Source: Rhizobium cauense (lineage in GTDB: Bacteria; Pseudomonadota; Alphaproteobacteria; Rhizobiales; Rhizobiaceae). Taken from it: a DNA stretch of 64,000 bases. Where the stretch lies: contig NZ_JAEUAT010000005.1 of NCBI RefSeq assembly GCF_019511525.1, positions 124,001 through 188,000 on the forward strand, in the 5' to 3' direction. The position numbers and the translations under genes were made by a program. Under the pieces are notes generated by a model that was not told where the DNA came from, ran no database searches, and worked only from the letters and a program-made list of their open reading frames with translations. Shown piece after piece: positions 56,413-64,000 of the stretch (positions are counted from its first letter, which is position 1; every line of letters starts with the position of its first letter).

Positions 56413-56937
56413 TCAGTCGGCAATATCTTTCATTCGTGCTTGAAAAACGTCTTCAAAGCCGGAGATGAACTTCTCGAATAGCTCACCGAAGATCTCAATC
56501 TCTTCGGGGTTCCAGTCTTTGACTACCGTGGAAACAAACGCGAGCTTTTGTGCGCGTATCTCCGATAGCAGCTTCTGCCCGAGCGGGGTCATTACGACGA
56601 TGATCCTTCGCGCATCCGCCTGGGATGCTTCTCTCCGCAGAATATTTCGTCCTACCATATCCGCGACAATTCGGCTTGCGCGCGATGGATCGATCCGCAT
56701 CATCTCCGCGATTGTTCCGACCGTTACTTCTCCGTCCTCCTGAGCGCGCCGCACGGCATCCAGCACGTCCAGGTGCGATAGTTCGAGACCTGGTGCAACA
56801 CTCTGGATGGCTAATCTCCCGATTAGCCGCCGCCCAGTCATGAGACGCATGCGGGTCATGCTTTGACCAATGCGCAGAATGCCCGGTTCGTCGGTTGCGG
56901 GGTCTGTCTCGGCAGGTTTCATCAGGCTCTCGTTCAT
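56413..56937 (-). CDS. MarR-family transcriptional regulator
   Basis: A 174-residue winged-helix repressor: ELSHLDVLDAVRRAQEDGEVTVGTIAEMMRIDPSRASRIVADMVGRNILRREASQADARRIIVVMTPLGQKLLSEI. Start is ATG 56937 or 56922. Divergent from an EmrB/QacA-type exporter gene, the standard repressor-pump pairing. Confidence 0.9.
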   Translation of the reverse strand: MNESLMKPAETDPATDEPGILRIGQSMTRMRLMTGRRLIGRLAIQSVAPGLELSHLDVLDAVRRAQEDGEVTVGTIAEMMRIDPSRASRIVADMVGRNILRREASQADARRIIVVMTPLGQKLLSEIRAQKLAFVSTVVKDWNPEEIEIFGELFEKFISGFEDVFQARMKDIAD

Positions 56938-57006
56938 TCGTGAAGCATAGCATGGCATGCGTCACATGAGAATATGCTGAGGTCAATCAAGTGACATTGA
57001 CAAATA

Positions 57007-57023
57007 TATGCTAATAGCACATA
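57007..57023. promoter_or_regulatory. Possible MarR operator
   Basis: TATGCTAATAGCACATA contains a perfect nine-base palindrome GCTAATAGC with flanking TATG/CATA arms offset by two bases, in the 119-base gap between the divergent marR and exporter genes. Assigned by position only. Confidence 0.4.
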
Positions 57024-57056
57024 AATGGTTCATCGGTTCATTCGGAACGACATTTC

Positions 57057-58589
57057 ATGGATACTCAGATTGCCATGCCGCCGCTTGTCACGGATCATCG
57101 TCGGCGGTTCATCCTCTTCCTTTTCCTGATGTCAGCCATGTTCATGGCAACGCTCGACAACCAGATCGTCGCAACCGCTCTGCCGACGATCGTTGGGGAG
57201 TTCGGCCATCTCGAGCGCTTCGGCTGGATCGGCTCTGCCTATCTCCTTGCTGTAAGCGCCGTGATGCCGCTTTATGGCAAGCTCGGTGATCTCTTCGGCC
57301 GCAAGTATGTGATGATGGCGGCGATCATGATCTTCACGGTCGGCTCCGCCGTCTGCGGGCTCGCCGTATCCATGAACACGCTGATAGCGGCCCGCGTGCT
57401 GCAGGGGCTTGGCGGCGGCGGCATCATGGTGTCCATCTTCGCTGTCAATGCCGACCTGTTCGAGCCGCGCGAACGCGCGCGCTACCAGAGCTATTCCAGC
57501 CTTGTGCTGATGGCATCCGGTGCCATCGGGCCTGTGCTCGGCGGCGCGATGAGCGATCTCTTCGGCTGGCGCTCGATCTTCCTCGTCAATGTTCCGATCG
57601 GTTTCGTCGTTCTCGTCGGCCTGGCTTTGATGCTGCCGTACCGCAAGCCGAACCGCCGTCCGAAGATCGACTATGCCGGCGCGTTGCTGCTCGCCGTGAC
57701 AACGGCAAGCATCGTGCTGGCCGCCGACGGAGCGCAGCTCTTTGGTTCGTTGGTGGCTCCGCAGAACCTCGCCATCGTGGCTCTCGGCGTCGCTGCGGCC
57801 ATCGCATGGATTTTCGTCGAGCGGCGCGCCGCGGAACCGATCGTTCCCTTGTCGCTGTTTCGCAATTCCACTTTCAGCCTGTTGCTCGTGATGTCGATCA
57901 TGAGCGGGGCGATTGGCATCGGCATGGTCAATTATTTCGCGTTGTTCCTGCAGACGACGACCGGTCTTTCCCCGTCAGCGGCTGGTGCGTTCTTCATCCT
58001 CTTGACCGGCGGCATCGTCTGCGGATCGCTTTCCGCTGGCCGCATCATCTCCATCACCGGCCGGTACAAGCCGTTTGCGGTAGCGAGCCTGGCGTGCGGC
58101 GTCGTTGCATTCGCCCTGCTGACACAAGTTCACGCAGGAACGCCAACAATACTGATTGGAGCGGTTATGGCGCTGCATGGCTTCGGTGTCGGCCTCGCAC
58201 AGCAGGTGCCCATCATCGGCGTTCAGAATGCGGCCCCTGCGCGCGATGTCGGCGCGGCGACCGGATCGGTAACGCTCTCGCGTATGGGCGGCGCATCGAT
58301 CGCCATCTCCATCTATGGGGCGATCGTCGGGACGCAGCTCAGCAAGACTGGACTTTCCATCCCTGGCGTCACGGATATCGAGCAATTGACTCCAAAGATG
58401 CTGGCAGCCTTGCCGGAGCAGACGCGTCAAGCCGTTGCCGAAGCCTATGCCAGTGCCTTTACCCCGCTTTTCGCGGCATCATGCGCGATCGCTCTCATCG
58501 GGCTTTGTGCGGCGTTGCTGCTGAAATCGACGCAGTTGCCCCGTGCAGTTGAAGCACGGCCCACAGCCAGTGCCGAAGCCGCGGAGTAA
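57057..58589 (+). CDS. DHA2-family (EmrB/QacA) multidrug MFS transporter
   Basis: A 510-residue exporter with about 14 membrane segments: FMATLDNQIVATALPTIVGEFG (motif D1), GKLGDLFGRKYVMM (motif A), RVLQGLGGGGIMVSIFAV (motif B) and GPVLGGAMSDLFGWRSIFLVNVPIGFVV (motif C). Proton-driven efflux is expected. ATG 57057; likely repressed by the divergent MarR protein. Confidence 0.93.
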   Translation: MDTQIAMPPLVTDHRRRFILFLFLMSAMFMATLDNQIVATALPTIVGEFGHLERFGWIGSAYLLAVSAVMPLYGKLGDLFGRKYVMMAAIMIFTVGSAVCGLAVSMNTLIAARVLQGLGGGGIMVSIFAVNADLFEPRERARYQSYSSLVLMASGAIGPVLGGAMSDLFGWRSIFLVNVPIGFVVLVGLALMLPYRKPNRRPKIDYAGALLLAVTTASIVLAADGAQLFGSLVAPQNLAIVALGVAAAIAWIFVERRAAEPIVPLSLFRNSTFSLLLVMSIMSGAIGIGMVNYFALFLQTTTGLSPSAAGAFFILLTGGIVCGSLSAGRIISITGRYKPFAVASLACGVVAFALLTQVHAGTPTILIGAVMALHGFGVGLAQQVPIIGVQNAAPARDVGAATGSVTLSRMGGASIAISIYGAIVGTQLSKTGLSIPGVTDIEQLTPKMLAALPEQTRQAVAEAYASAFTPLFAASCAIALIGLCAALLLKSTQLPRAVEARPTASAEAAE

Positions 58590-58651
58590 GTGCCACGGCA
58601 GACTGAGACGGCCACTTGCAAGACGCCAAACGTAGCGATACATCTTCAAGC

Positions 58652-58750
58652 GCTCTAACGGGGTGCCCCGTGCCATCAGGCGCGCGGCTGAGAGGCTGAA
58701 AGCCAACCCGCGGAACCTGATCCGGCTAACACCGGCGGAGGGATTAGACG
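58652..58750 (+). promoter_or_regulatory. TPP riboswitch (thi-box) upstream of thiBPQ
   Basis: Contains CTAACGGGGTGCC, GGCTGAGAGGCTGAAAGCC, ACCCGCGGAACCTGATCCGG, CTAACACCGGCGGAGGGATTAG: the full conserved order of the TPP aptamer, with closing stem CTAA (58655-58658) / TTAG (58744-58747). Downstream, GGCACC (58761-58766) can pair with GGTGCC (58799-58804) directly before the thiB ATG, suggesting translational control. Confidence 0.95.
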
Positions 58751-58804
58751 CGTGACATCTGGCACCGCCCTTTTCCCCTTCAAGCAAACCAGAGGAGAGG
58801 TGCC

Positions 58805-59833
58805 ATGTTCATATTCAAACTCGCAAGCCGTTCGCTGCTTGCAGCGACGTGTGTCGTGTCTTTCGGAATTGCATGCGCAAGCGCGCAGGCGGCGGAAAAG
58901 ACGCTCACCGTCTATACCTACGAGAGCTTCACCTCCGAATGGGGCCCAGGACCGAAGGTCAAGGAAGCATTCGAGAAGACCTGCGGCTGCAGCGTCAATT
59001 TCGTCAGTGTAGCCGATGGCGTCGCGCTGCTATCCCGTCTTAAGCTCGAAGGCGCTGGCACCAAGGCAGATGTCGTGCTTGGCCTGGATACGAACCTGAC
59101 CACCGAGGCGAAAGCAACCGGCTTGTTCGATGTGAGTGGTGTCGACGTCGGCGCGCTCAAAGTACCGGGGGGCTACCAGGACGATGTGTTCGTGCCATAC
59201 GACTATGGCCACTTCGCCGTCATCTACGATAGTCAGGCAATCAAGAACCCGCCGAAGAGCATGAAGGATCTGGTCGACGGCAATCCCTCGCAAAAGATCG
59301 TCATAGAGGATCCGCGCACTTCAACACCTGGCCTTGGTCTTCTGCTGTGGGTCAAGTCCGTCTACGGCGACCAGACACCCGAGGCGTGGGCAAAACTCAA
59401 GAAGCGGGTGTTGACCGTAACGCCCGGTTGGTCTGAGGCCTATGGGCTGTTCACCAAGGGCGAGGCGCCGATGGTGCTCTCCTATACCACCTCCCCCGCC
59501 TACCACATGGTTGCCGAAAATACCGACCGCTACCAGGCGGCGGCATTTTCAGAGGGTCACTACATCCAGATCGAAGTGGCGGGATTGCTGAAGAACGCGC
59601 CCGACAAGGAACTTGCGCGCGATTTCCTGAAGTTCATGATTACGCCGGCCTTCCAGGATGCCATTCCGACCAATAACTGGATGATGCCGGTTTCGGCGAC
59701 GTCGCAACCATTGCCAGACGCATTCGACAAGCTTGTGAAACCGTCAAAGACGTTTCTGATGAGCTCGGAAGACGTGGCCAGGAACAGGAAGACCTGGATC
59801 GACGAGTGGCTGGCTGCCATGAGCATGAATTGA
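58805..59833 (+). CDS. thiB: Thiamine ABC transporter, periplasmic binding protein
   Basis: A 342-residue exported protein binding thiamine and its phosphates. Signal peptide ([21 protein letters not shown]), then [45 protein letters not shown] and [13 protein letters not shown], typical of TbpA/ThiB. Ribosome site GAGGAGAGG. First gene of thiBPQ. Confidence 0.96.
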   Translation: MFIFKLASRSLLAATCVVSFGIACASAQAAEKTLTVYTYESFTSEWGPGPKVKEAFEKTCGCSVNFVSVADGVALLSRLKLEGAGTKADVVLGLDTNLTTEAKATGLFDVSGVDVGALKVPGGYQDDVFVPYDYGHFAVIYDSQAIKNPPKSMKDLVDGNPSQKIVIEDPRTSTPGLGLLLWVKSVYGDQTPEAWAKLKKRVLTVTPGWSEAYGLFTKGEAPMVLSYTTSPAYHMVAENTDRYQAAAFSEGHYIQIEVAGLLKNAPDKELARDFLKFMITPAFQDAIPTNNWMMPVSATSQPLPDAFDKLVKPSKTFLMSSEDVARNRKTWIDEWLAAMSMN

Positions 59834-61464
59834 TGCTTTCGACCAAGGCGGAGATCCGAAAAGCGATGCTGGGCGGGGCGTTGAGCCTTGCCGGCATTGC
59901 CATTTTCGTGGGTCTTGCGATCTTTGCCCTGCTTCTTTCTAGCGGTGTCTCGTCTATTCTAGCGACGGTGGTCGAGCCGTACATTCTGCGCGTTTTGCGA
60001 TTCACTTTGTTGCAGGCCGTGCTTTCGACGCTGCTGTCGGTCGTTCTTGCCATTCCTCTCGCCCGGGCACTCGCGAGGCAGCAGCATTTTCCTGGTCGCG
60101 TCTGGATCATCCGCCTCATGGCTGTTCCGATGGGGCTGCCAGTTCTGATCGGGGCTCTCGGGCTTATTGGGATCTGGGGACGGCAGGGCATCTTGAATTC
60201 ATTGCTGCTCAACCTTGGCATCGGGCAGCCGATCAGCGTCTATGGACTTTTCGGCATCCTGCTGGCGCATACGTTCTTCAACATGCCGCTGGCATGCAGG
60301 CTCATGCTGGCGGCCCTGGAGCGGGTGCCGGCGGAGTATTGGCTGATGGCGAACGGTCTCGGCATGCGATCCCGTTCTGTTTTCCGTTTCATCGAATGGC
60401 CAGTTCTGCGGTCGGCCATCCCAGGGGTTGCGGGTCTCATCTTCATGCTGTGCGCCACGAGTTTTACCCTCGTGCTGACCTTGGGCGGTGGACCAGCGGC
60501 GACGACGATCGAGGTTGCCATCTATCAAGCGCTCCGCTTTGACTTCGATCCTGGTCGGGCGGTTGCCCTCTCCCTGCTGCAGATCGTTCTGACCGCCGTG
60601 ATCCTCGCGTGCCTGGCGCTCCTTCCCGCCGCAGGGGATGAGGGCGTAACCGCTGGTAAGGCCATCAGGCGTCCGGATGGCCGGCCGATCGGTGCGCGGC
60701 TTTCCGACGGCGGCGTCCTGGTATTCGCCACGCTTTTTTTGGGACTGCCTTTGCTGTCGATCGTCGCGGCAGGACTTCGCTCCGATCTGATGAAGCTCGT
60801 GAGGGAACCCATCTTCTGGCAGTCAACCGCAACAAGCCTTGGGATCTCGATCGCTGCGGCCGTTCTTGCCTTGCTGATGTCCATGACGCTCGTACGCGCC
60901 CGCCACGCGCTGCTCCAAAGCTCTCGGGCGCCGAGCATAAGAGTCTTCACCGCCGCCATGGGTGGCGCCTCTTCACTGGTGCTTCTCGTGCCCCCGATCG
61001 TCCTTGCAACGGGATGGTTTCTGGCGCTGAGAGATTTCGGTGATGCCGGCGTGATCGCTCTGATCCTCATCATCGCTATCAACGCCTTGATGGCGCTACC
61101 CTTCGTGATGCGTATCCTCGAACCTGCCTTTGGCATCCACAAGCGCAGGACGCAGAAACTCGCGGCGAGCCTGGGTATATCGGGTTGGGCGCGACTTCGC
61201 CTGGTCGATTTGCCTGCGCTGCTCAGGCCGTTACTCACGGCATTTTCCTTCGCAATGGCATTGTCGCTTGGGGATTTGGGCGCCGTCGCACTATTCGGCT
61301 CGGACCGTTTCGTCACATTGCCCTGGCTCGTCTACAGCCGCATGGGCAGCTATCGTACCAACGATGCTGATGGGCTGGCGTTGATCCTCGGTCTCGTCTG
61401 CCTCTTGCTGACGATCGCTGGCACCATGGGTTCGGCGCGCCGGGAGGCAACCTATCATGGATGA
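59833..61464 (+). CDS. thiP: Thiamine ABC transporter, permease
   Basis: A 543-residue fused double permease, each half with about six membrane segments and an EAA loop (LMANGLGMRSRSVFRFIEWPVLRSAIPGVAG and LAASLGISGWARLRLVDLPALLRPLLTAFSFAMALSLGDLGA). Its ATG overlaps the thiB stop (TGATG) and its end overlaps thiQ by eight bases, so the three are coupled. Confidence 0.95.
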   Translation: MLSTKAEIRKAMLGGALSLAGIAIFVGLAIFALLLSSGVSSILATVVEPYILRVLRFTLLQAVLSTLLSVVLAIPLARALARQQHFPGRVWIIRLMAVPMGLPVLIGALGLIGIWGRQGILNSLLLNLGIGQPISVYGLFGILLAHTFFNMPLACRLMLAALERVPAEYWLMANGLGMRSRSVFRFIEWPVLRSAIPGVAGLIFMLCATSFTLVLTLGGGPAATTIEVAIYQALRFDFDPGRAVALSLLQIVLTAVILACLALLPAAGDEGVTAGKAIRRPDGRPIGARLSDGGVLVFATLFLGLPLLSIVAAGLRSDLMKLVREPIFWQSTATSLGISIAAAVLALLMSMTLVRARHALLQSSRAPSIRVFTAAMGGASSLVLLVPPIVLATGWFLALRDFGDAGVIALILIIAINALMALPFVMRILEPAFGIHKRRTQKLAASLGISGWARLRLVDLPALLRPLLTAFSFAMALSLGDLGAVALFGSDRFVTLPWLVYSRMGSYRTNDADGLALILGLVCLLLTIAGTMGSARREATYHG

Positions 61465-62173
61465 CCGGCGCTTCTCGATCGAGATGCGGGATGTCGCCCT
61501 GCGGCTCGGAACGCAGGACTTCCATTTTGACTGCGGCCTTCCTGCCGGCGCCGTGATTGCCGTCACAGGCGCGTCAGGGGCCGGCAAGTCGACTTTTCTG
61601 AACCTGCTCGCCGGCTTCGATACCGCGACGCGAGGGAAGATTGTGCTCGCGGGAACGGATGTGACCCATGAGTATCCGGCGCGGCGTGCTGTCTCCCTCG
61701 TCTTCCAGGACAACAATCTGTTCGCGCATCTCGACATCTTCACCAATGTTGGTCTTGGCATTGATCCGGCGATGAAACTCAAGGCCGCCGATCGCCAATC
61801 CATCTTATCCGCACTTGAAAAGGTAGGCTTGGCCGGTTTTGAACGACGGATGCCAGGGACGCTCTCCGGCGGGGAGCGGCAGCGGGCCGCCTTTGCGCGC
61901 GCGCTTGTTCGCAACCGTCCGGTGCTTTTGCTCGACGAGCCTTTTGCTGCGCTCGATCCCGGCTTGCGCAATGAAATGGCCGCGCTGCTTCTGGAAATGC
62001 ACCGTGAAACCGGCAACACCGTCGTCGTCGTTTCGCACGATCCAGATGAAGTAGAACGCATCGCCGATTTCGGACTGTTTATCGAAGACGGCGCGGTTGC
62101 CGTGGCGGCCCCGATCGGGGAGTTTCTGGCTGGCGAGCGGCATCCCGGATTGACGCAATTTCTCCGCAGCTGA
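61457..62173 (+). CDS. thiQ: Thiamine ABC transporter, ATP-binding protein
   Basis: A 238-residue ATPase: Walker A VTGASGAGKSTFLNLLAG, Q-loop SLVFQDNNLFAHLDIFTNVGLG, signature LSGGERQRAAFARAL, Walker B VLLLDEPFAALDP and H-loop VSHDPDEV. Energises thiamine uptake through ThiP. Last gene of the operon. Confidence 0.95.
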   Translation: MDDRRFSIEMRDVALRLGTQDFHFDCGLPAGAVIAVTGASGAGKSTFLNLLAGFDTATRGKIVLAGTDVTHEYPARRAVSLVFQDNNLFAHLDIFTNVGLGIDPAMKLKAADRQSILSALEKVGLAGFERRMPGTLSGGERQRAAFARALVRNRPVLLLDEPFAALDPGLRNEMAALLLEMHRETGNTVVVVSHDPDEVERIADFGLFIEDGAVAVAAPIGEFLAGERHPGLTQFLRS

Positions 62174-62448
62174 CGAATCTGGCCGTTACAACGGCACTTT
62201 TGCCATATTTTGAGGCGACCGAGAAAACTGCAAGGTCACGTTAGGCTTGCTAAAATACAACGGCGCCACATTTACTTAGAGTCTCGCTATGCAACCGATG
62301 CGGAAATCAGTTACAGCAAAGACTTGTGTCCCCGATTGTGCAATGCAAGAGCGGGGACGGACGCCTGTTGGATCAAAATGAGACCGAGCGGGTCGCGGAA
62401 GCGGGCCGGTCGACAAGCAAGATGACTTGGAGAGCCAGACTGGACAGC

Positions 62449-63966
62449 ATGACGACGTGGAAATTGCCCGCGCCTTCCAGTGATGTGCTCTCTTCAGCGT
62501 GCCGTTTGATCCGGCGGGCCTCGGTTGTCTGTGTTGCGAGCCTGGTGCTCTACGGCTGTCAGTCCATGCTTGAGCAATCCTATCAGCCGAGCGTCGGACC
62601 GTCGTCCAATCCGCAGATTGTTGATGAAGTGCAGAAGAACGATCCGCGCGCAGCCATGGGCGCCCGCGAGCATCCGCGTATCGTTGCAAGCTATGGTGGC
62701 GAATACAAGGATGCAAAGACGGAGCGGCTGGTTGCTCGTATCGCGGGTGCGCTAACGGCGGTCTCTGAGAATCCGAGCCAGTCCTATCGCATCACCATCC
62801 TGAACTCCCCCGCCATCAATGCTTTTGCATTGCCCGGCGGTTATCTCTATGTGACGCGCGGTCTACTGGCGCTTGCCAATGACGCATCCGAGGTCGCAGC
62901 GGTTCTCTCGCACGAGATGGGCCACGTCACCGCAAACCATGGCATTGAGCGACAGAAACGCGAGGAAGCGGAAGTCATCGCCAGCCGCGTGGTTGCGGAA
63001 GTGCTGTCGAGCGATATTGCAGGAAAGCAGGCTCTGGCGCGTGGCAAGCTCCGATTGGCGGCGTTTTCACGGCAGCAGGAGCTGCAGGCCGACGTTATCG
63101 GCGTCCGGATGCTCGGGGAAGCAGGCTACGATCCCTATGCGGCAGCGCGGTTCCTGGATTCCATGGCCGGCTACAGCCGCTTCATGTCGGTCGATCCTGA
63201 GGCGGATCAGAGCCTTGACTTCCTATCCAGCCACCCGAACTCGGCGCAGCGTATCGAGCTTGCGCGCGATCATGCTCGCGCCTTTGGCCAGGAAGGGAAG
63301 GTTGGCGACAAAGGCAGGGACTATTATCTCGACGGCATCGACGGGCTGCTCTATGGCGACAGCCCGGAGGAAGGGTATGTTCGTGGCCAGACCTTCCTGC
63401 ATGGCGGGCTTGGTATCCGCTTCGACGTACCGCCTGATTTCAAGATCGACAACAAGGTCGAAGCCGTCATGGCGACCGGGCCAGGCGATGTCGCGATCCG
63501 CTTCGATGGCGTTGCCGATACCCAGAACCAGAGCCTGACCAACTATATTTCCAGCGGCTGGGTCACAGGCCTTGATCCCTCCACGATCCAGCAGATCACA
63601 GTCAATGGAATGGAAGCTGCAACAGCGCGAGCAAGCGCGGATCGCTGGGATTTTGACGTCACCGTCATCCGCAACAACGCTCAGATCTTTCGGTTCCTGA
63701 CAGCCGTGCCGAAGGGAAGCCCGACGCTGCAGCCGACAGCGGATGTCCTGCGGGCGAGCTTCCGCCGGATGACGCCAGAGGAGACGGCATCACTGAAGCC
63801 CCTGCGCGTCAGAGTCGTCAAAGTGCGTGCAGGTGAAAACATCACGACGCTTGCTGCAAGGATGATGGGGACGGACCGAAAACTCGATCTGTTCAAGCTT
63901 ATCAATGCCCTGCCGACTGGCGCATCCGTGGCGCCAGGTGACCGCGTCAAGATTATCGCAGAATAA
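62449..63966 (+). CDS. M48-family metalloprotease lipoprotein with C-terminal LysM-like domain
   Basis: A 505-residue envelope protease. The N-terminus has a hydrophobic stretch ending VLYGC, a probable lipobox. Catalytic zinc site AVLSHEMGHVTANHGIE with the third ligand in RQQELQADVIG; FLSSHPNSAQRIELA follows, as in BepA/YfgC-like proteases. The last 50 residues (VVKVRAGENITTLAARMMGTDRKLDLFKLINAL...GDRVKIIAE) look like a LysM-type module. ATG 62449 (GGACAGC upstream) is chosen; ATG 62422 and 62326 are possible. The 275 bases before it hold nothing recognised. Confidence 0.87.
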   Translation: MTTWKLPAPSSDVLSSACRLIRRASVVCVASLVLYGCQSMLEQSYQPSVGPSSNPQIVDEVQKNDPRAAMGAREHPRIVASYGGEYKDAKTERLVARIAGALTAVSENPSQSYRITILNSPAINAFALPGGYLYVTRGLLALANDASEVAAVLSHEMGHVTANHGIERQKREEAEVIASRVVAEVLSSDIAGKQALARGKLRLAAFSRQQELQADVIGVRMLGEAGYDPYAAARFLDSMAGYSRFMSVDPEADQSLDFLSSHPNSAQRIELARDHARAFGQEGKVGDKGRDYYLDGIDGLLYGDSPEEGYVRGQTFLHGGLGIRFDVPPDFKIDNKVEAVMATGPGDVAIRFDGVADTQNQSLTNYISSGWVTGLDPSTIQQITVNGMEAATARASADRWDFDVTVIRNNAQIFRFLTAVPKGSPTLQPTADVLRASFRRMTPEETASLKPLRVRVVKVRAGENITTLAARMMGTDRKLDLFKLINALPTGASVAPGDRVKIIAE

Positions 63967-63971
63967 AAGAA

Positions 63972-63991
63972 GGCCCGGTTTTCGCCGGGCC
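63972..63991 (+). terminator. Hairpin after the M48 protease gene
   Basis: Stem GGCCCGG / CCGGGCC with a six-base loop just after the stop codon; the window ends before any T-run could be judged. Confidence 0.6.
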
Positions 63992-64000
63992 AGTTGCATC

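Noticed and set aside
1..64000. tRNA, rRNA, CRISPR arrays, insertion sequences or prophage genes
   Set aside because: No cloverleaf with TTCGANNC loop context, no spaced direct repeats and no transposase or integrase-like product was found.

Overview
The window is a gene-dense, GC-rich chromosomal segment from an alphaproteobacterium of the family Rhizobiaceae, most likely Rhizobium itself. The reasons are: the order ndvA - LuxR regulator - pyc, which I recall from Sinorhizobium meliloti as ndvA-expR-pyc; a pyruvate carboxylase that matches my memory of the 1154-residue Rhizobium etli enzyme; a GTTC-N7-GTTC LexA box; a SAM-II riboswitch before metA; an alpha-r14-type small RNA; and a ModE regulator without a molybdate domain. 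No rRNA, tRNA, CRISPR array, transposase or integrase was seen. This is conserved core chromosome, not an island.

Layout. 1-5.1 kb: the end of nadD, an antisense-oriented small RNA with three anti-Shine-Dalgarno loops, the molybdate transporter modABC behind two candidate Mo-boxes, convergent modE, then rsfS and rlmH. 5.1-9.8 kb: an envelope block (inactive LytM/EnvC-like factor, C-terminal protease, divergent polysaccharide deacetylase) and rppH. 9.8-10.6 kb: bacterioferritin and its ferredoxin. 10.7-16.6 kb: the SOS mutasome imuA-imuB-dnaE2 under a LexA box. 16.7-25 kb: a small metalloprotease, a CoA-lyase, small genes, leuD and leuB, a PAP2 phosphatase and an MHS-type transporter; a near-perfect parS site lies directly after leuB. 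25.3-32.4 kb: the cyclic beta-1,2-glucan exporter ndvA, the quorum regulator expR, pyc and an FMN reductase.

32.4-37 kb: a cystine-type ABC importer and a DeoR regulator followed by a sugar-type MFS transporter. 37.1-42.6 kb: two isoprenoid genes (ispG, ispA-like), mtgA, a 2H phosphoesterase-like gene, a glutathione transferase, rpmF and a small membrane protein. 42.5-45.3 kb: polyhydroxybutyrate genes phaR, phaA, phaB. 45.3-50.7 kb: two tiny membrane-protein genes, an amino-sugar operon (gntR, SIS deaminase/isomerase, nagA, second SIS protein) with an operator over the gntR start, and an aldose epimerase. 50.8-53.8 kb: metA under a promoter plus SAM-II riboswitch, and a BacA/SbmA-like ABC protein whose ATPase motifs are eroded. 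53.9-64 kb: uup, thiamine pyrophosphokinase, MarR/MFS pair, TPP riboswitch with thiBPQ, and an M48 lipoprotein protease.

I found no wholly unknown multi-gene system. The most distinctive signals are the parS site, the triple anti-Shine-Dalgarno RNA, the degenerate ATPase of the BacA-like transporter and the large periplasmic insert in the MHS transporter.
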